This document shows positions 1 to 12,900 of a DNA stretch of 64,000 nt, one piece after another (position 1 is the first letter of the stretch; each line of letters begins with the position of its first letter). Made by a program: the position numbers and the translations under genes. Under the pieces are notes generated by a model. That model made no database searches. It was given only the letters and a program-made list of their open reading frames with translations, and was not told the origin of the DNA. The DNA lies in contig NC_049982.1 of the NCBI RefSeq assembly GCF_000003815.2, forward strand, positions 32,316,739 through 32,380,738, read 5' to 3'. Source of the DNA: Branchiostoma floridae. Taxonomy: Eukaryota > Chordata > Leptocardii > Amphioxiformes > Branchiostomatidae.

Positions 1-1167
1 ATTTAGTTTCCATACGAATAGTGTCTCTGAGAAAACTGTGGGCCTGCGTGTGGTCCTATGTTTAGCCATATGCATTTCATCCTTCCGAACATAATTTCAT
101 CAGGTTGGTACAATATAGGAGAAGTCTTTTTGCACAACCTACTTTACATACGTAAACGAAACATTACTGCCTGGTTGTGTAAAAAGAATTTTCCTATGTC
201 CCATTTGATCCTTCTTTGCGCAACTTTATTTCGTGCGCTTAACCAACCTAGTCTCTACCAGACTCCGGGTCGCTGGAAAATCGTAAGAATGGAATAAATG
301 GAGGAGGTCGCGCGCTGTTCCCTAGCCGACTATACTCCTCTGGCCGGCTTACTCCTCTTCAATTTCTACGATTTTCAAGCGACCCGGAGTCTGGTAGAGA
401 CTACAACCAACCCCGCTCTCGTTAAATTTCGAACTGTCCCCTTTACTAAATACATTATCCTTGCTTGACTTCCTAGAACCAATCATCCTACGGTTCCTAG
501 ATGAAAGGAAACTATGGAAATCTGATCTAGATGTGGAAATGTGATCTAGATTTCCATTTGTGTAAAATGTCCTTGTCTATATCAAGGTCATCGCTATGTT
601 TAGGTTCATAGGTCAAACAGCCACTTATACCAGGCGGCCGTGCGCAGTGGGCTATTATTACGTCGCATATGCCGCCAGTGTACAGAGTGACGAAAATAAT
701 TGGTCGCTTTTCGACAAGGAATTATGTTATTCAGTGAAGCACACCACCTTAATCCGTACCGACGATCTTTATTCAAAAGGAGCGAACAGCAGATCAACAT
801 GTGGTGATGTGTTTTTGACCCGGAATCTCAGGGATTTCAGGTGAATATTGCGGATTTAACCAGTCTGACACGTCGTGTAACAGTTTGGGATGTTGACATC
901 TCTTGGCAGACGATTTTGGAGAGATTCTGCGACCGTGAGTGGCCCGCTTGGTTTTCATCAAGCAGGGAATTCGACAACAGATTTCGCAGACAGGATTTGA
1001 CCTCCGAGCTCATCAGATATTCCAGTCCACGGCTGGTGCGTGGGTGTCCCGTCTTCTTGGTGTTAGGCGTCTGGAAGCAAGGAGAAGGAGAGGATAACAA
1101 AGTTATCCCAACTCGTTTATGTTTGGGCGTTGGGTCGATTGGAAATCAAACTTGCCCTCACAACAAC
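1..1167. other. Upstream region of the SLC10-like gene
   Basis: No gene is supported here. The reading frame of the SLC10-like first exon is open back to about 841 but has no earlier ATG in frame, so the part just before 1168 is probably 5' untranslated sequence. A short inverted-repeat transposon lies at 249-404. The other open frames here show no recognisable family. Confidence 0.5.
249..404. mobile_element. Short TIR element (MITE), 156 bp, with 8-bp target duplication
   Basis: The ends are inverted copies: TAGTCTCTACCAGACTCCGG at the left and its reverse complement at the right, continuing through the GGGTCGCTGGAAAATCGTA region with small mismatches. The same 8 bases, aaccaacc, flank it at 241-248 and 405-412. 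An 8-bp duplication is typical of hAT-type insertion. There is no internal coding capacity. The inner GGCCGGCTATACTCCTC-like segment resembles the elements near 21.1 kb and 22.6 kb. Confidence 0.75.
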
Positions 1168-4100
1168 ATGTCTGCCGACGGACGTGCACTTGACGGCCCC
1201 TTCACGAACCAGACTGGGAACGAGACGGTGGTAAACAACACTGGCAGTTGGTTGAACCCGTTACTCATCGACCCCAGGGTAAACCTGACCATGAACATAT
1301 GGATGAGCGTGTTTGTTGTCATCATGATGCTCTCTCTCGGTTGTACCATGGAGTATCACGTCGTGCTTCAGCACATCAAGAAACCGTTCGGCATGTTTAT
1401 CGGTTTCTTGGCGCAGTTTGTGATCATGCCCGCGCTGGCTTACGGGATGGTTCACGCGGTGGACCTGGAGGGCCTGTCGGCGCTGGTCGTGCTCATCCTG
1501 GGGTGCTGTCCGGGCGGGAAGGTGTCCAACATCTTGGCTCTCTTGGCGGCGGGAGACATGAATCTGAGGTAACGTTACAGGAATTATCGAATTATCTTCT
1601 TCTTGTTCTTGCGTGTTTTTGCATCTACTAATGTCCTGGACACGCTATGGTCTTAGTGGCAGTCAGATAGAAGTGGTGTAGCGGGTTTGGGCCCCCTTGC
1701 AGCTTGCTCTGGAACTACGGAAGTGTGTTTAATCAAAGTGCAACTGAACAAAGCAACAACGGATTTCCATGATATTTCGTAAGTAGGTATCTTAGACAAA
1801 GATTACACAATGCAATGAAAATCATGAATTAGTTTGCATGATTACTGAGGAAATTGTATAATTTCAGTGGTATTCACAATAGAAATTTCATAATCTAACG
1901 TATGCCATTCATAGCAATTGAAACATAAACAGATTATGCAAATAATATCATAATTTGTATAATAGATGTGAACGTGTCATACTTTCTTAATGGTTAAAAT
2001 GAGAATTGAATACTTGTCACATGCGTAAGTCAGGTGTGCATGACTATGCATAGATTATGACTTATGAAGGTCATGATCATGCTGAAATATAAACAAGGAA
2101 GTCTGGCGCCGGCAACGGAAAGGACATCTGCATATATAATATATGTGATTCTGATGGAGAAGACCATCATTTACAACAAACTATGCTAATTACACATTAT
2201 TTAGCAGTTAATGTGACAAGATGAAACAATAAGTCTACAAAGCCTCTTGATATCTTACGGAGGTACGAGGTCTCCGTACTCTTGCTTTAAATGCTTTTGA
2301 CGTGTAGAAGGAGCTCTTGTTTTTACTTGAAAGGGATACTGTTTTTTTCTCAAATCTCCGACGTTCAAACCCTGTGCATAATTGTGGTCGTGAACACTGG
2401 TCCCTTGTGAACATTGGAAATGTTCGTCATACATTGTTTATTAACTTATCTCTCCGCGATGATGTTGGATCTGAAATAATCACTTTGAGTTCCCTTTACC
2501 TAAGAAACTTTAGGATCGGAAAATTTGATATTGATGCGTAAAAAATGCGAGCTGACATGAACCAAAGAGCCTTGTATCGGCATGAAACTTACTCCCAAAG
2601 TCAATTTGCGCCACAGCCGAATTTTCTCAACATCATAACCTTTTGAATTAACGTTATGTCCTACTTGAGTCCTACTCCATAAAATGTGTCCATAATAACG
2701 CTGGTACTACATACAAAACACGGGGAATGAAACTGTGCATGTCACGATATCTACATGTAATTACGATAAATCCATTGGAAATGTGCCCGGCAAAATACAG
2801 AAAATAGCATTTCTGTCGGGTTGAAACTTCCCTAAGCTTCAGTATTCTTGTGCCTTTTAAGAGTACTTGAGTCACTTGGTAGTAACTAGGCACTTGCAGA
2901 TACATTATATTTTCACGGTACATATGTATTTTTGTATTTCTGATCTCCGAGTATCCTTTCATCCCCCAGTATCTGCATGACCGTGTGTTCCACCACGTTA
3001 GCGATGGGCATGATGCCGCTGTGCCTGTGGTTGTACGGGCGAAACCTGACCGACTCGCAGACCGTCATCCCGTACGACTCCATCGGCATCACCCTGGTCT
3101 GTATCATCGTACCTGTCGCCATCGGCGTCTACATCAAGTACCGGTCAGATAGGGCCGCCAAGATCATCCTCAGGGTAGGACAATTTGAAAATCTTACAAT
3201 TTGTTTCTTTTTGTTTACTTTTACCTCGTTTTCTTTTTTTCGTCATGACGTCACAGCTACATTTCATCGGCAATCGATGTCGTTTTATAGGGTACCAACT
3301 TCGTTAACGTTCGGACTTCCAACGCGGGGAGCGACCTGGACTTAAAAAAACATGAAAGAAATTTTTGGATACCATGGTAGCCAGGCCAGCGTTAATTCTG
3401 TTTTGGACGATTTTCCCGTATGCTAGGTTTGCCAAAGCAAAGTCTTGGTAGGCTTGAAATTACAAAAGCATATTAAGGACATTCTTGGGTATGGAACAGG
3501 TTGCCGTAATTCCTAATATTCTAAAAGAAAATTAGAATATTACTCACTGAAAATCCCGCATGCAGTGAATTTTACCGCGCACGAAATGCACAAGTGACGC
3601 TAGGATGGCAGTTGTATGAATAGTGCCAGTACTGGCAGTAGGGTGAAAATATTTACATTGATCAGGTCCCGGGTGGAATTTCGGTCATTTAAGTTCTTTG
3701 TAATGTCACCTTTTTCATTCTACCTTCTTCTCGCCGTCTAGTTCTGTACAACAAAGTTCATTGTAATCCTTTTCTTCACAGGTAGGCGGCGTGATTGTAC
3801 TCCTACAGTTGGTGATCGGCATGTGCATCGCCGTGTTCCTGTGGGGGATCGACAGGCTGCTGTCCATCCCGCGGAGCCTGATCGTGGTGGCCGTGGTCAT
3901 GCCGTTCTGCGGCTACGTGCTCGGCTACATCATGGCCTCCATCTTCCGTCTCCCTCACAACTGCCGCCGGACCGTCTCCATGGAGACGGGATGCCAGAAC
4001 TCCGGACTCTGCATGTCCATCCTCAAGCTCTCGTTCCCAGTGGAGGACGTCGGCACGGTGTTCTTCTTCCCACCGCTGTTCGCCATTTTCCAGACGGTGG

Positions 4101-4168
4101 AAGCCTTGATTTCATCGTCCTGTACCACGTTTGGGCACGATAATGCGGGAAGGAGAAGGGGGACCTGA
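1168..4168 (+). CDS. SLC10 family sodium/bile acid cotransporter (ASBT/SLC10A2-like)
   Basis: Three exons: 1168-1568, 2970-3174 and 3782-4168. Phases 2 then 0 fit at each junction and give a complete 330-residue protein; human SLC10A1 and SLC10A2 are about 350. The family imports bile acids or other organic anions together with sodium across the plasma membrane. The N-terminus carries several N-glycosylation sequons (NQT, NET, NNT, NLT), followed by hydrophobic membrane segments. Family landmarks are MLSLGCTMEY, GCCPGG (about residues 112-117), CSTTLAMGMMPLCL, VIPYDSIG and METGCQN (about 269-275), a motif close to the sodium and substrate sites. HIKKP, VVLILGCCPGG and VIPYD are closer to SLC10A2 than SLC10A1 as I recall them. 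The start is the first in-frame ATG. The C-terminal tail is short and basic. It is convergent with COG8. Substrate cannot be told from sequence. Confidence 0.92.
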
Positions 4169-4416
4169 ACCTGCTCGCCACTCTGAAGAATAGGGGCCAA
4201 CATGCCCAGAATGGCATCACGAGAGACCACCAACCGAATGTCGGTATGTTGGAAAGGTCCACGGACTGTTCGGATGTCGTCACACCGGTTGCCACCAGTG
4301 TTAGCTCTGGGGACCACAATGCCGATGGAAGAAGGCTAACAGAATGGGAAAGCACGCTGTAACCGTTTTTTCTTTGTCTTGGCAACAATATCAACTTGGG
4401 AAGAACACCTCTGTCG

Positions 4417-4892
4417 TAAGGCCATAGCAAGTAAATTCTGTAGATGTCAGCTGATTACTTTTCGCCTAATTTTGAAAAAAAAGTAAGAATACATGTATGT
4501 TTCCCTCCGGAGATGGTGACACGATGAGATAGTGCGGACTTGACTGTCGACTCTACTTTTAGAAGAAACGTCAGTGAGGTACATGCAGCTATGACTGTAG
4601 TACTAGTAATGTAATTTAGTTAGATTTTAAAATTGACACCAAGTTGACAAATGCATGACTGTAGTTGTCAACCTGGTAAATGATACCAGTCTACCAAACT
4701 AGTGACACTTTGTGCCATCTTTTGAATTCACAGGTAAAATACTTGTTGCCTGTGATGCCATGTCTTGTTGCATCAATTCTTGTTACAACCTTGTATATTT
4801 TGAAAATCTAGAAATCTTTTTTCTTTCACTCTCTCGTTAAAATTGGAGTCTGCAATGGTTGTCATCCATAAAATTTACTTGATGTGACCTAA
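4417..4892. mobile_element. MITE, TAAGGCC family, copy 1
   Basis: The ends match copies at 8951-9469 and 38756-39272. The left end reads AAGGCCATAGCAAGTAAATT, and the right end carries its inverted counterpart (AAATTTACTTGATGTGACCT). The inside shares a GTTGTCAACCTGG-type segment and a TTTGAAAAT segment with the other copies. No coding capacity. The flanking bases suggest a 2-3 bp (TA or TTA) target site. Confidence 0.65.
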
Positions 4893-4971
4893 CAGTAAGA
4901 TACGGAATTGCAAATGCGAACATTCGAATAACATGCAACCACTAAACTGGATTGGTAGATACGTATGATGT

Positions 4972-5452
4972 NNNNNNNNNNNNNNNNNNNNNNNNNNNNN
5001 NNNNNNNNNNNNNNNNNNNNNNNNNNNNNNNNNNNNNNNNNNNNNNNNNNNNNNNNNNNNNNNNNNNNNNNNNNNNNNNNNNNNNNNNNNNNNNNNNNNN
5101 NNNNNNNNNNNNNNNNNNNNNNNNNNNNNNNNNNNNNNNNNNNNNNNNNNNNNNNNNNNNNNNNNNNNNNNNNNNNNNNNNNNNNNNNNNNNNNNNNNNN
5201 NNNNNNNNNNNNNNNNNNNNNNNNNNNNNNNNNNNNNNNNNNNNNNNNNNNNNNNNNNNNNNNNNNNNNNNNNNNNNNNNNNNNNNNNNNNNNNNNNNNN
5301 NNNNNNNNNNNNNNNNNNNNNNNNNNNNNNNNNNNNNNNNNNNNNNNNNNNNNNNNNNNNNNNNNNNNNNNNNNNNNNNNNNNNNNNNNNNNNNNNNNNN
5401 NNNNNNNNNNNNNNNNNNNNNNNNNNNNNNNNNNNNNNNNNNNNNNNNNNNN
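4972..5452. other. Assembly gap (481 N)
   Basis: Run of N in the intergenic region between the SLC10-like gene and COG8. No known exon is expected here. Confidence 0.99.
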
Positions 5453-6360
5453 TGTTTTAATTGCTTGTTTGGACTAACAGTGCGCTTGCACAAATGGGTA
5501 CTGGTACATTGTGTACTAATGACAATCTAACATCAAAGGTGACAAAAGTCATGCACTGTTATATCTGTTGTATATATATAACAATTATGTAACTCACGAA
5601 TATTTCTATGGGAAGAATTTACTCATCTTTTTGTTGGGAAGAAAGTACCATTTGTAAAATAATTACTACCTATTTCTGACAGAATTCTGTGAATATCCAT
5701 TCTATTTTTCTCTTTCTATATGTAAACACTTTGCATTCAAACGAAAATGTACCAGTCTTAACTTTTTCAGTTGTAACGTTATATCTTCTTTGTTGCAACA
5801 GTATTTATTTTACTGTAACAGTGAATTGATCAAAATAAAACATCATACTGTACACATTTTGTCTCCTAGTCAAAATGTACTTAACAAGTTTCAAATTGAC
5901 TTGAATATTTCAAGTTATGGTAATTTTCCTTACTTGCACTACCCACATACCCTACGAACACCCCCCCCCCAAAAAAAAGAGTTAAGACATCTACTAAATG
6001 CAGCTTCAGTACTCCCAAAGATCATTGTATATGAACACTTCTGAAATCCAGCTCTACATTGCACAAAAAAAGGCAGCAAGCAAAAGCAAATATTTCTGCC
6101 ATACCCAAGTATATGTAGTCATAATATGTGCCTAATATACATGTACCTTTATCCATAATAATTACTTTCACACCTTATGTGTGCAGGCTGTTATCATCAA
6201 GTGTGTTGATTGTGCACCTGTCAAATGACAAATACTGAAAGTCTCTTGAAGACAACAGGAGGACTCAGCTAAAAGTTCAAGTTTATAAAGATGTTACAAA
6301 GATTTTCCTCTAATAAATAACCCTAAACTGTTGGTCCTTCTCATACGTGGACCAATGATC

Positions 6361-6983
6361 TCACTGCCTTGGTATGTCTTCTCCCATTTCCTCCTCACCA
6401 AATTCTGCAACTGATTGTTGAGGCAGGTCTGTAGGTGGTAAACTGCTTGTACTACTGTCCAATGGCTGCTGAGTATCACTGATGGTTGCCATGGCAACAT
6501 TGGTTTGATTTGCAGGCCTGTCCTGGTCACTGGTGTCAGGTGGTGGGATGGACTCAACTGGAGGTGCTGTAACAGATGCTGTTGCCTCTGGTGTTGCCTC
6601 TGGTGCTGAATCTGAGGATCTGGAGGTTGTATCTGATGGTGTTGTATTTGATGGTGTTGTATCTGATGGTGTTGTATCTGATGGTGTTGCATCTGATGGT
6701 GTTGCATCTGATGGTGTTGCATTTGATGGTGCTGTATCGTGTGTTGTATCAGAGGCTGCAGCAGCTGGTGTATCTAGGGATGTTGTTTTCATCATTCCTG
6801 TATCTGAGGTTGCTGTATCTGAAGATGTTGTATCCGTGGTAGTTGCTGTATCTAGGGGTGCTGTAGCTGGAGTTGCAGGCTCTATTACACCTCCAGTAGA
6901 TGTTACAGTCTCCCCTGCCACTGATGCTTGCCTGTCCTGTCCAATGCCTGCTAGATTAGCTGCCTTGGTGCTTTCTGACATCT
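6361..6983 (-). CDS. COG8: COG8 terminal exon: Thr/Ser/Asp-rich repetitive tail
   Basis: This exon enters in phase 1 after an attacAG acceptor and ends with TGA at 6361-6363. It encodes about 207 residues. They start [12 protein letters not shown] and contain runs such as [16 protein letters not shown], then about nine five-residue units of the type [10 protein letters not shown] (15-bp DNA unit, about 6610-6740), and end in an acidic segment with GEEEMGED. Human COG8 has a shorter, non-repetitive acidic tail here. The tail is low complexity, probably disordered and open to O-glycosylation-like or phosphorylation events, but no function can be assigned. The frame continues smoothly from the preceding exon, so I regard it as truly coding. 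Confidence 0.8.
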
Positions 6984-9900
6984 CTGTAATAAAAAATACA
7001 TCAGGTATAAGGAGCTGTGGTGAAATGCTTAGTCCCTACAACACATATTCATTCAAACCTAGCACTATCAATCCATTCAAACTTCAATAGTTATTCTGAT
7101 AATTGGAGCTTGAATAGATGCCAAATATCTAAATAAAACTGAAGGTTTCCTTCTTCCAATACTACACCTACCTTCTAAAGTGTCTTATTTGTTCAAAATC
7201 TTGTTTGTCAACATATTGCTTTGCTTTGACTCATTATAGTAGCTACCAAAAACATCATACTTCATACTACATCATCATACACTCTCGATACACAAAAAAC
7301 ACTATAAATACACGATCTATGTCATTTTATTGTTCACACAACTGACTTAGTATCCTCCAGATCCTCTGTAAGCTAAAACAAATTTGCCAAATTCGGAGAA
7401 TATACCTACCAGAGAATTTGGCTACATCTGGCACTGTACCGTAAGTAGGAAATGGAACAAAATGAAAGGTTTCCATTTTGCTCAATTTTGTACTTGTGAG
7501 ACACCCATATCTATGGCTACATCTGCCTATTTTCTCACCTGGTATGTCCGTGATGAGAAGGCTGGTTAGACCCGTAGTGTCCACTGTCCTGACTGGTAAC
7601 AGGTCCTATAGGGACACCCATATCTGGCTATGACTATCTAATATCTGCCTCCAGTCTTACCTGGTATGTCCGTGATGAGAAGGCTGGTTAGACCCGTAGT
7701 GTCCACTGTCCTGACTGGTAACAGGTCCTATAGGGACACCCATATCTGGCTATGACTATCTAATATCTGCCTCCAGTCTTACCTGGTATGTCCGTGATGA
7801 GAAGGCTGGTTAGACCTGTGGTGTCCACTGTCCTGACTGGTAACAGGTCCTGTAGGGACACCCATATCTGGCTATGACTATCTAATATCTGCCTCCAGTC
7901 TCACCTGGTATGTCAGTGATGAGAAGGCTGGTCAGACCTGTGGTGTCCACTGTCCTGACTGGTAACAGGTCCTGTAGGGACACCCATATCTGGCTATGAC
8001 TATCTAATATCTGCCTCCAGTCTCACCTGGTATGTCAGTGATGAGAAGGCTGGTTAGACCTGTAGTGTCCACTGTCCTGACTGGTAACAGGTCCTGTAGG
8101 GACACCCATATCTGGCTATGACTATCTAATATCTGCCTCCAGTCTCACCTGGTATGTCAGTGATGAGAAGGCTGGTTAGACCTGTAGTGTCCACTGTCCT
8201 GACTGGTAACACCTGTCCTGTAGGGACACCCATATCTGGCTATGACTATCTAATATCTGCCTCCAGTCTCACCTGGTATGTCCGTGATGAGAAGGCTGGT
8301 CAGACCTGTGGTGTCCACTGTCCTGACAGGTAACAGGTCCTGTAGGGACACCCATATCTGGCTATGACTATCTAATATCTGCCTCCAGTCTCACCTGGTA
8401 TGTCAGTGATGAGAAGGCTGGTTAGACCTGTAGTGTCCACTGTCCTGACTGGTAACAGGTCCTGTAGGGACACCCATATCTGGCTATGACTATCTAATAT
8501 CTGCCTCCAGTCTCACCTGGTATGTCAGTGATGAGAAGGCTGGTTAGACCTGTAGTGTCCACTGTCCTGACTGGTAACAGGTCCTGTAGGGACACCCATA
8601 TCTGGCTATGACTATCTAATATCTGCCTCCAGTCTCACCTGGTATGTCTGTGATGAGAAGGCTGGTCAGACCTGTGGTGTCCACTGTCCTGACTGGTAAC
8701 AGGTCCTGTAGGGACACCCATATCTGGCTATGACTATCTATCTAATATCTGCCTCCAGTCTCACCTGGTATGTCCGTGATGAGAAGGCTGGTAAGACCTG
8801 TGGTGTCCACTGTCCTGACTGGTAACAGGTCCTGTAGGGGCTGGGTCACAGTCTCCACATCCACAGCACACACTGACAACTGGAGTTATGAAATTGGTAC
8901 CTTTAAAGTGTTTCTGACACAAATGTATGTATTTGTCTGATTACATTCAATAAGGCCTCAGCAAGTAAATTTTAAGGATGACATCAGCGTGTTCATTAAT
9001 TTCTGCCTGATTTCAGAAAAAAATTTTTTTTTTCCTCTTCAGGGATGGTCAGATAGACCAAAATAGGCAAACATGTTGTGTTGTAGCCTGATAATCATAC
9101 TTGTAAAAGTGACACTAGCTAGGTAGCCATGACTATAGTTGCAGAAGTAAAACTTACTTATTGGATAGTTGTAAAAGTGCCATCAATATGGAAGTCATGC
9201 ATGAGTGTTGCCAGCTTGGCAAGTTATACCAGTGTACCACACCAGTATCACTTTTACTACATTAGATCTAGTTTACTTTTTTAATACAGAAATGAATGCC
9301 TTGTTGTGAGGCCACGTTTTGTCTCTTCAAATCTCGTTACGACGTTTATGGTGTCTATTTTGAAAATTTATCTTGTTTTTTTTACCCATCTTGTTTCTTT
9401 TCGTGCTATCTCATTATTCTTTGCACTCTGCATATGATGTCATCCATAAAATTTACTTGCTGTGGTCTCACAATAGAAACAAGGCCATTAATCTGCTTCT
9501 GCATGCACAATCTTGGTCTTCATTACTTTCAACTGTGTTACTTTGCATAGAATGGTTAGTTTTAAAAAAAAATATAAAAAGAAGTCAACCTTTGTGACAT
9601 CAGCAGTGGACACTCCTAGCACCTGCGCTACAGCTGCAGCTGGATACATCACCTGCAGGCAGGTGTTGGCGAAGGGCACCAGGCTGTCGGCAAAACTGGA
9701 GCACAGGCGGCCAAACAGCTCGCGCTCACTGGGCGACATTGCTGACTCTTCTGCCCTGGAACGCGAGGAGAAGACATTATGGTCATGTAATGCTTGAGAC
9801 TGCCTGGCCTAATGCTACAGCAATGGTAGCATTGAACCATAGGTGTAACAAGCTTAGTGGCTATCAGTGGAGAAGGTAGCCTTATATGTAGTAACCTTTC

Positions 9901-12900
9901 TTCAACCAATCAGAGTGTGCCATTTCCATGACCCCAAAGTTTGACCCCAAATCAAGATGGCCACCAAGACCCAGAGATGGCTATCAGAGATGGCAGACTG
10001 CACAACTTTACCCATAGTGCTTTGTGGCCCTTCCTGTTAAACACACAAATTAGCCACACTAGCAATGTAAGGTAAGACTACATGGTGTACATAAATTGTA
10101 CATTGCGAATCCTAGTGTTACAAACAGACAGACATGCTTCTCACATACACAAGCTACTACAACACTACTTCAGTTCTTCGGGATAAAGTAACTATTCGCT
10201 GATAGACATGGTGTGTGCCATATATTAATATACTAAAATTATCACAGAAAGAGCTCTGCAAGTTGACCGTCTGATACAACAGTTGTGATGTCCTCACCTG
10301 TGGAAGGCCAGGATGACGTCTGTTGCCTTACACAGGGAGGTTTGCAGGACTGTCGTCAGTTCAGGCACCACTCCGATTGGAGCGCAAAGACGCAGTTCGT
10401 TGAACCCTGACAGAAGACCATTGCAGTAGGCAGCCAATGGGGGGAACTCTAACAGACCCATAGGCAGTTGTACCACACCAGACTGAAACATACGGTCAGG
10501 ACATGGTCAGCAGAAACACAAGGTAAGATAAGTCATGCAATTTTCTCAACAGCATGTGATGTGTGTATTGAANNNNNNNNNNNNNNNNNNNNNNNNNNNN
10601 NNNNNNNNNNNNNNNNNNNNNNNNNNNNNNNNNNNNNNNNNNNNNNNNNNNNNNNNNNNNNNNNNNNNNNNNAGGGGATCTGCCAGCCATTCCACCATGC
10701 AAATTGATGGTGGTCGAAGGTAGTTCCTGTTATAAAACTTCAGGATTTTTTTTCTGATCAAATGGGTAGAAATCCTGGCAATTTTGAGGTGGATATGACA
10801 GGGGAGGGTTTCTACTTTCTGATTAGGGTCTGACGTTTTTTTCAAGTGGCTTAATGCAGCTTCTTTCATTGTCATTAGCAAATCACCCCTATTCTTCTCC
10901 ATACGTGTGTTGGGTGATTTACGACGTGTGATGCTTAGTTAAAGTAAACATTTCAAAGAGCCTTTTTCTTTGAAATGGTACTTTTACAAACCTAGAAGTG
11001 AGTCCAGGCGACTGCCCACACCCTGCTGCAAGTCTTCCTCCAACATCTGTAAGATGTCTGACACCTGCAAAAAACATCATAGGTGCTTAGTAAAGAGACT
11101 CTTTTTACACAACCATTGCTTTATTTCATTGACATTTCAGTGACCGTCTGTCACCTTCCTCACATCCTCCTACGCACGGTCCCCAATGGCTAGCTAACTG
11201 CCTATTGGGGCCCTGCTGTCTGGTGGTTCACCAGCAGTTACTGTGAGCGTCGCCACGAACTAGGCCTTTCTTGGGCTTTCTGTTTACAAAAGCCATCTCG
11301 CAAAGGCCGTTGGGAAGCTATCAGCCAATCATGTTATGTCTTACATAGCTCCATCCTCCTACGCCCGATCCCCAACGGCTGACTGCCCATATAAGGGTAA
11401 GCTCATTAATATTTATAAGCAGGGCGGACAGTAACTCATCTGAGTGACCAGACAACAGAGGTGACCACAAGGAGTTTAAACACGACTGTGGTCCCTCTGC
11501 GTAGGAGAATGCTTCCTTCAGGCAATTTCACCAACCAACATCAATATTTCAAGATTCAAAGAACCTGTACAAGATTCATTTGCAAGAATTCGCATGGAAG
11601 AACTGAAAAACACACAGCATGTGAACTACAAATCATTTNNNNNNNNNNNNNNNNNNNNNNNNNNNNNNNNNNNNNNNNNNNNNNNNNNNNNNNNNNNNNN
11701 NNNNNNNNNNNNNNNNNNNNNNNNNNNNNNNNNNNNNNAGGGCCCCTTCGCTGGGCGAGTTGTCCTGTATGGTGGACATGACGGGGTCCTCATCAGAGAA
11801 GATGGCCCTGTACTGGGTCATGATGTCAAACAGGTGCACACGGCTGGCCTCGATCACCTTGGTGATGTGGTGGTAGGGGTCGTCCCTGGGGATGGCCTGG
11901 AGAATGCCCTTGAACCACGTGTCTCTAGCCTACAGGTAGAAAAATAAAGTTATAATAGTCCTTATCTTATTGGTGCAATGGCCGATTGGGTAGAGTGTTC
12001 GCCTTGCATTCGTAGGTTGTGAGTTCAATCCCTGGCCGAGTCATATCTCAGACTTTTAAAATGGTACAATGTACATGCTGCTTTTTTTGCTTATCACTCA
12101 GCATTTGGCAAGGAGTGTGGAAGTTGAACACACACCTCTGCCAGTGGACAGCCACTAGAAGTATTTACATGGTCTATCTTATCATAAAAAAGAAAAGATG
12201 GTGTCAGTCAGCAACAATAGGATGTCAGGAGTTTAGTCTATTTGCATTTCAGTGAAATGTGGTTGATGTGTTTTATTATCTCAGCTTTGGGATATCATTT
12301 GGATCATCTAGGTTCATACAATAAAGGTTTTTTTCCCGCAATCGTTAGAGGATTCTGCATGTCCAAAAGGGTTAAACTAGGAATCAAAGTAGTGCAAATG
12401 CATCATGGTAACATGAGCTTAAGTCTCTGAAAGTTTGTGCTGTCCTGACTACATGTACCTGCAGGAACTTGATCCTAAGTTCCACCTCGGAGAAGGCTCC
12501 CATGCGGCGGAGGTACCCGATGATCTTGAGACAGGCCGGCAGCTGGATGTTAGTCCTCAGCTGTTGTATCAGCTGACTCAGCATCAGTGCAGTGGAGGTG
12601 GAAACTTCTCGTACTATGTCCTACATAGATAACAACATTATCTGATGTAAGCAAATGTCATGAAGGGATGAAAAAAATGGGATCCTAAGAAAATATGGGA
12701 TGATGTTACATCGTCATATAGCCATTTCTTTCACTAAATTTTACAACCTGCAATATCACAAGATTTATTAGATGTTTTTCTAGCCATTTGGAAAAAAAAA
12801 CAGCCTTCTTGGCCTGATGAACTTTATAACCCTTGGTGATTGACAGCATATGTTAATATCTACTATTTTTCTAAAGCTCAAAAGGTTTGACTCTGGGGAC

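Larger units (their letters stand above)
4169..6360. other. Convergent intergenic region with gap and 3' ends
   Basis: The region lies between the stop codons of the SLC10-like gene and COG8. It holds a MITE at 4417-4892, a 481-base run of N at 4972-5452 and AT-rich sequence. A plus-strand AATAAA at 5834-5839 and a minus-strand AATAAA at 5804-5809 are candidate polyadenylation signals for the two converging genes, neither proven. A C-run/A-run occurs near 5961-5978. No further gene is seen. Confidence 0.5.

Noticed and set aside
4942..5530. Open frames of about 170-190 codons across the N run
   Set aside because: They consist almost entirely of unknown bases. The same applies to the frames across 51060-51872, 16038-16478, 11461-11947 and 10468-10902.
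6294..6842. His/Gln-rich and Leu/Met/Val-rich open frames over the COG8 tail
   Set aside because: They are alternative frames of the 15-bp coding repeat; the COG8 frame joins the upstream exon in phase.
7505..8845. CRISPR-like array of regular repeats
   Set aside because: The units are 122 bp and nearly identical throughout, with no short repeat/unique spacer alternation. They contain coding sequence of a eukaryotic gene.
10687..10902. Minus-strand open frame entering the gap at 10672 as the missing COG8 exon
   Set aside because: Its residues (for example [17 protein letters not shown]) do not resemble the missing COG8 segment, so it is probably repeat-derived or chance.
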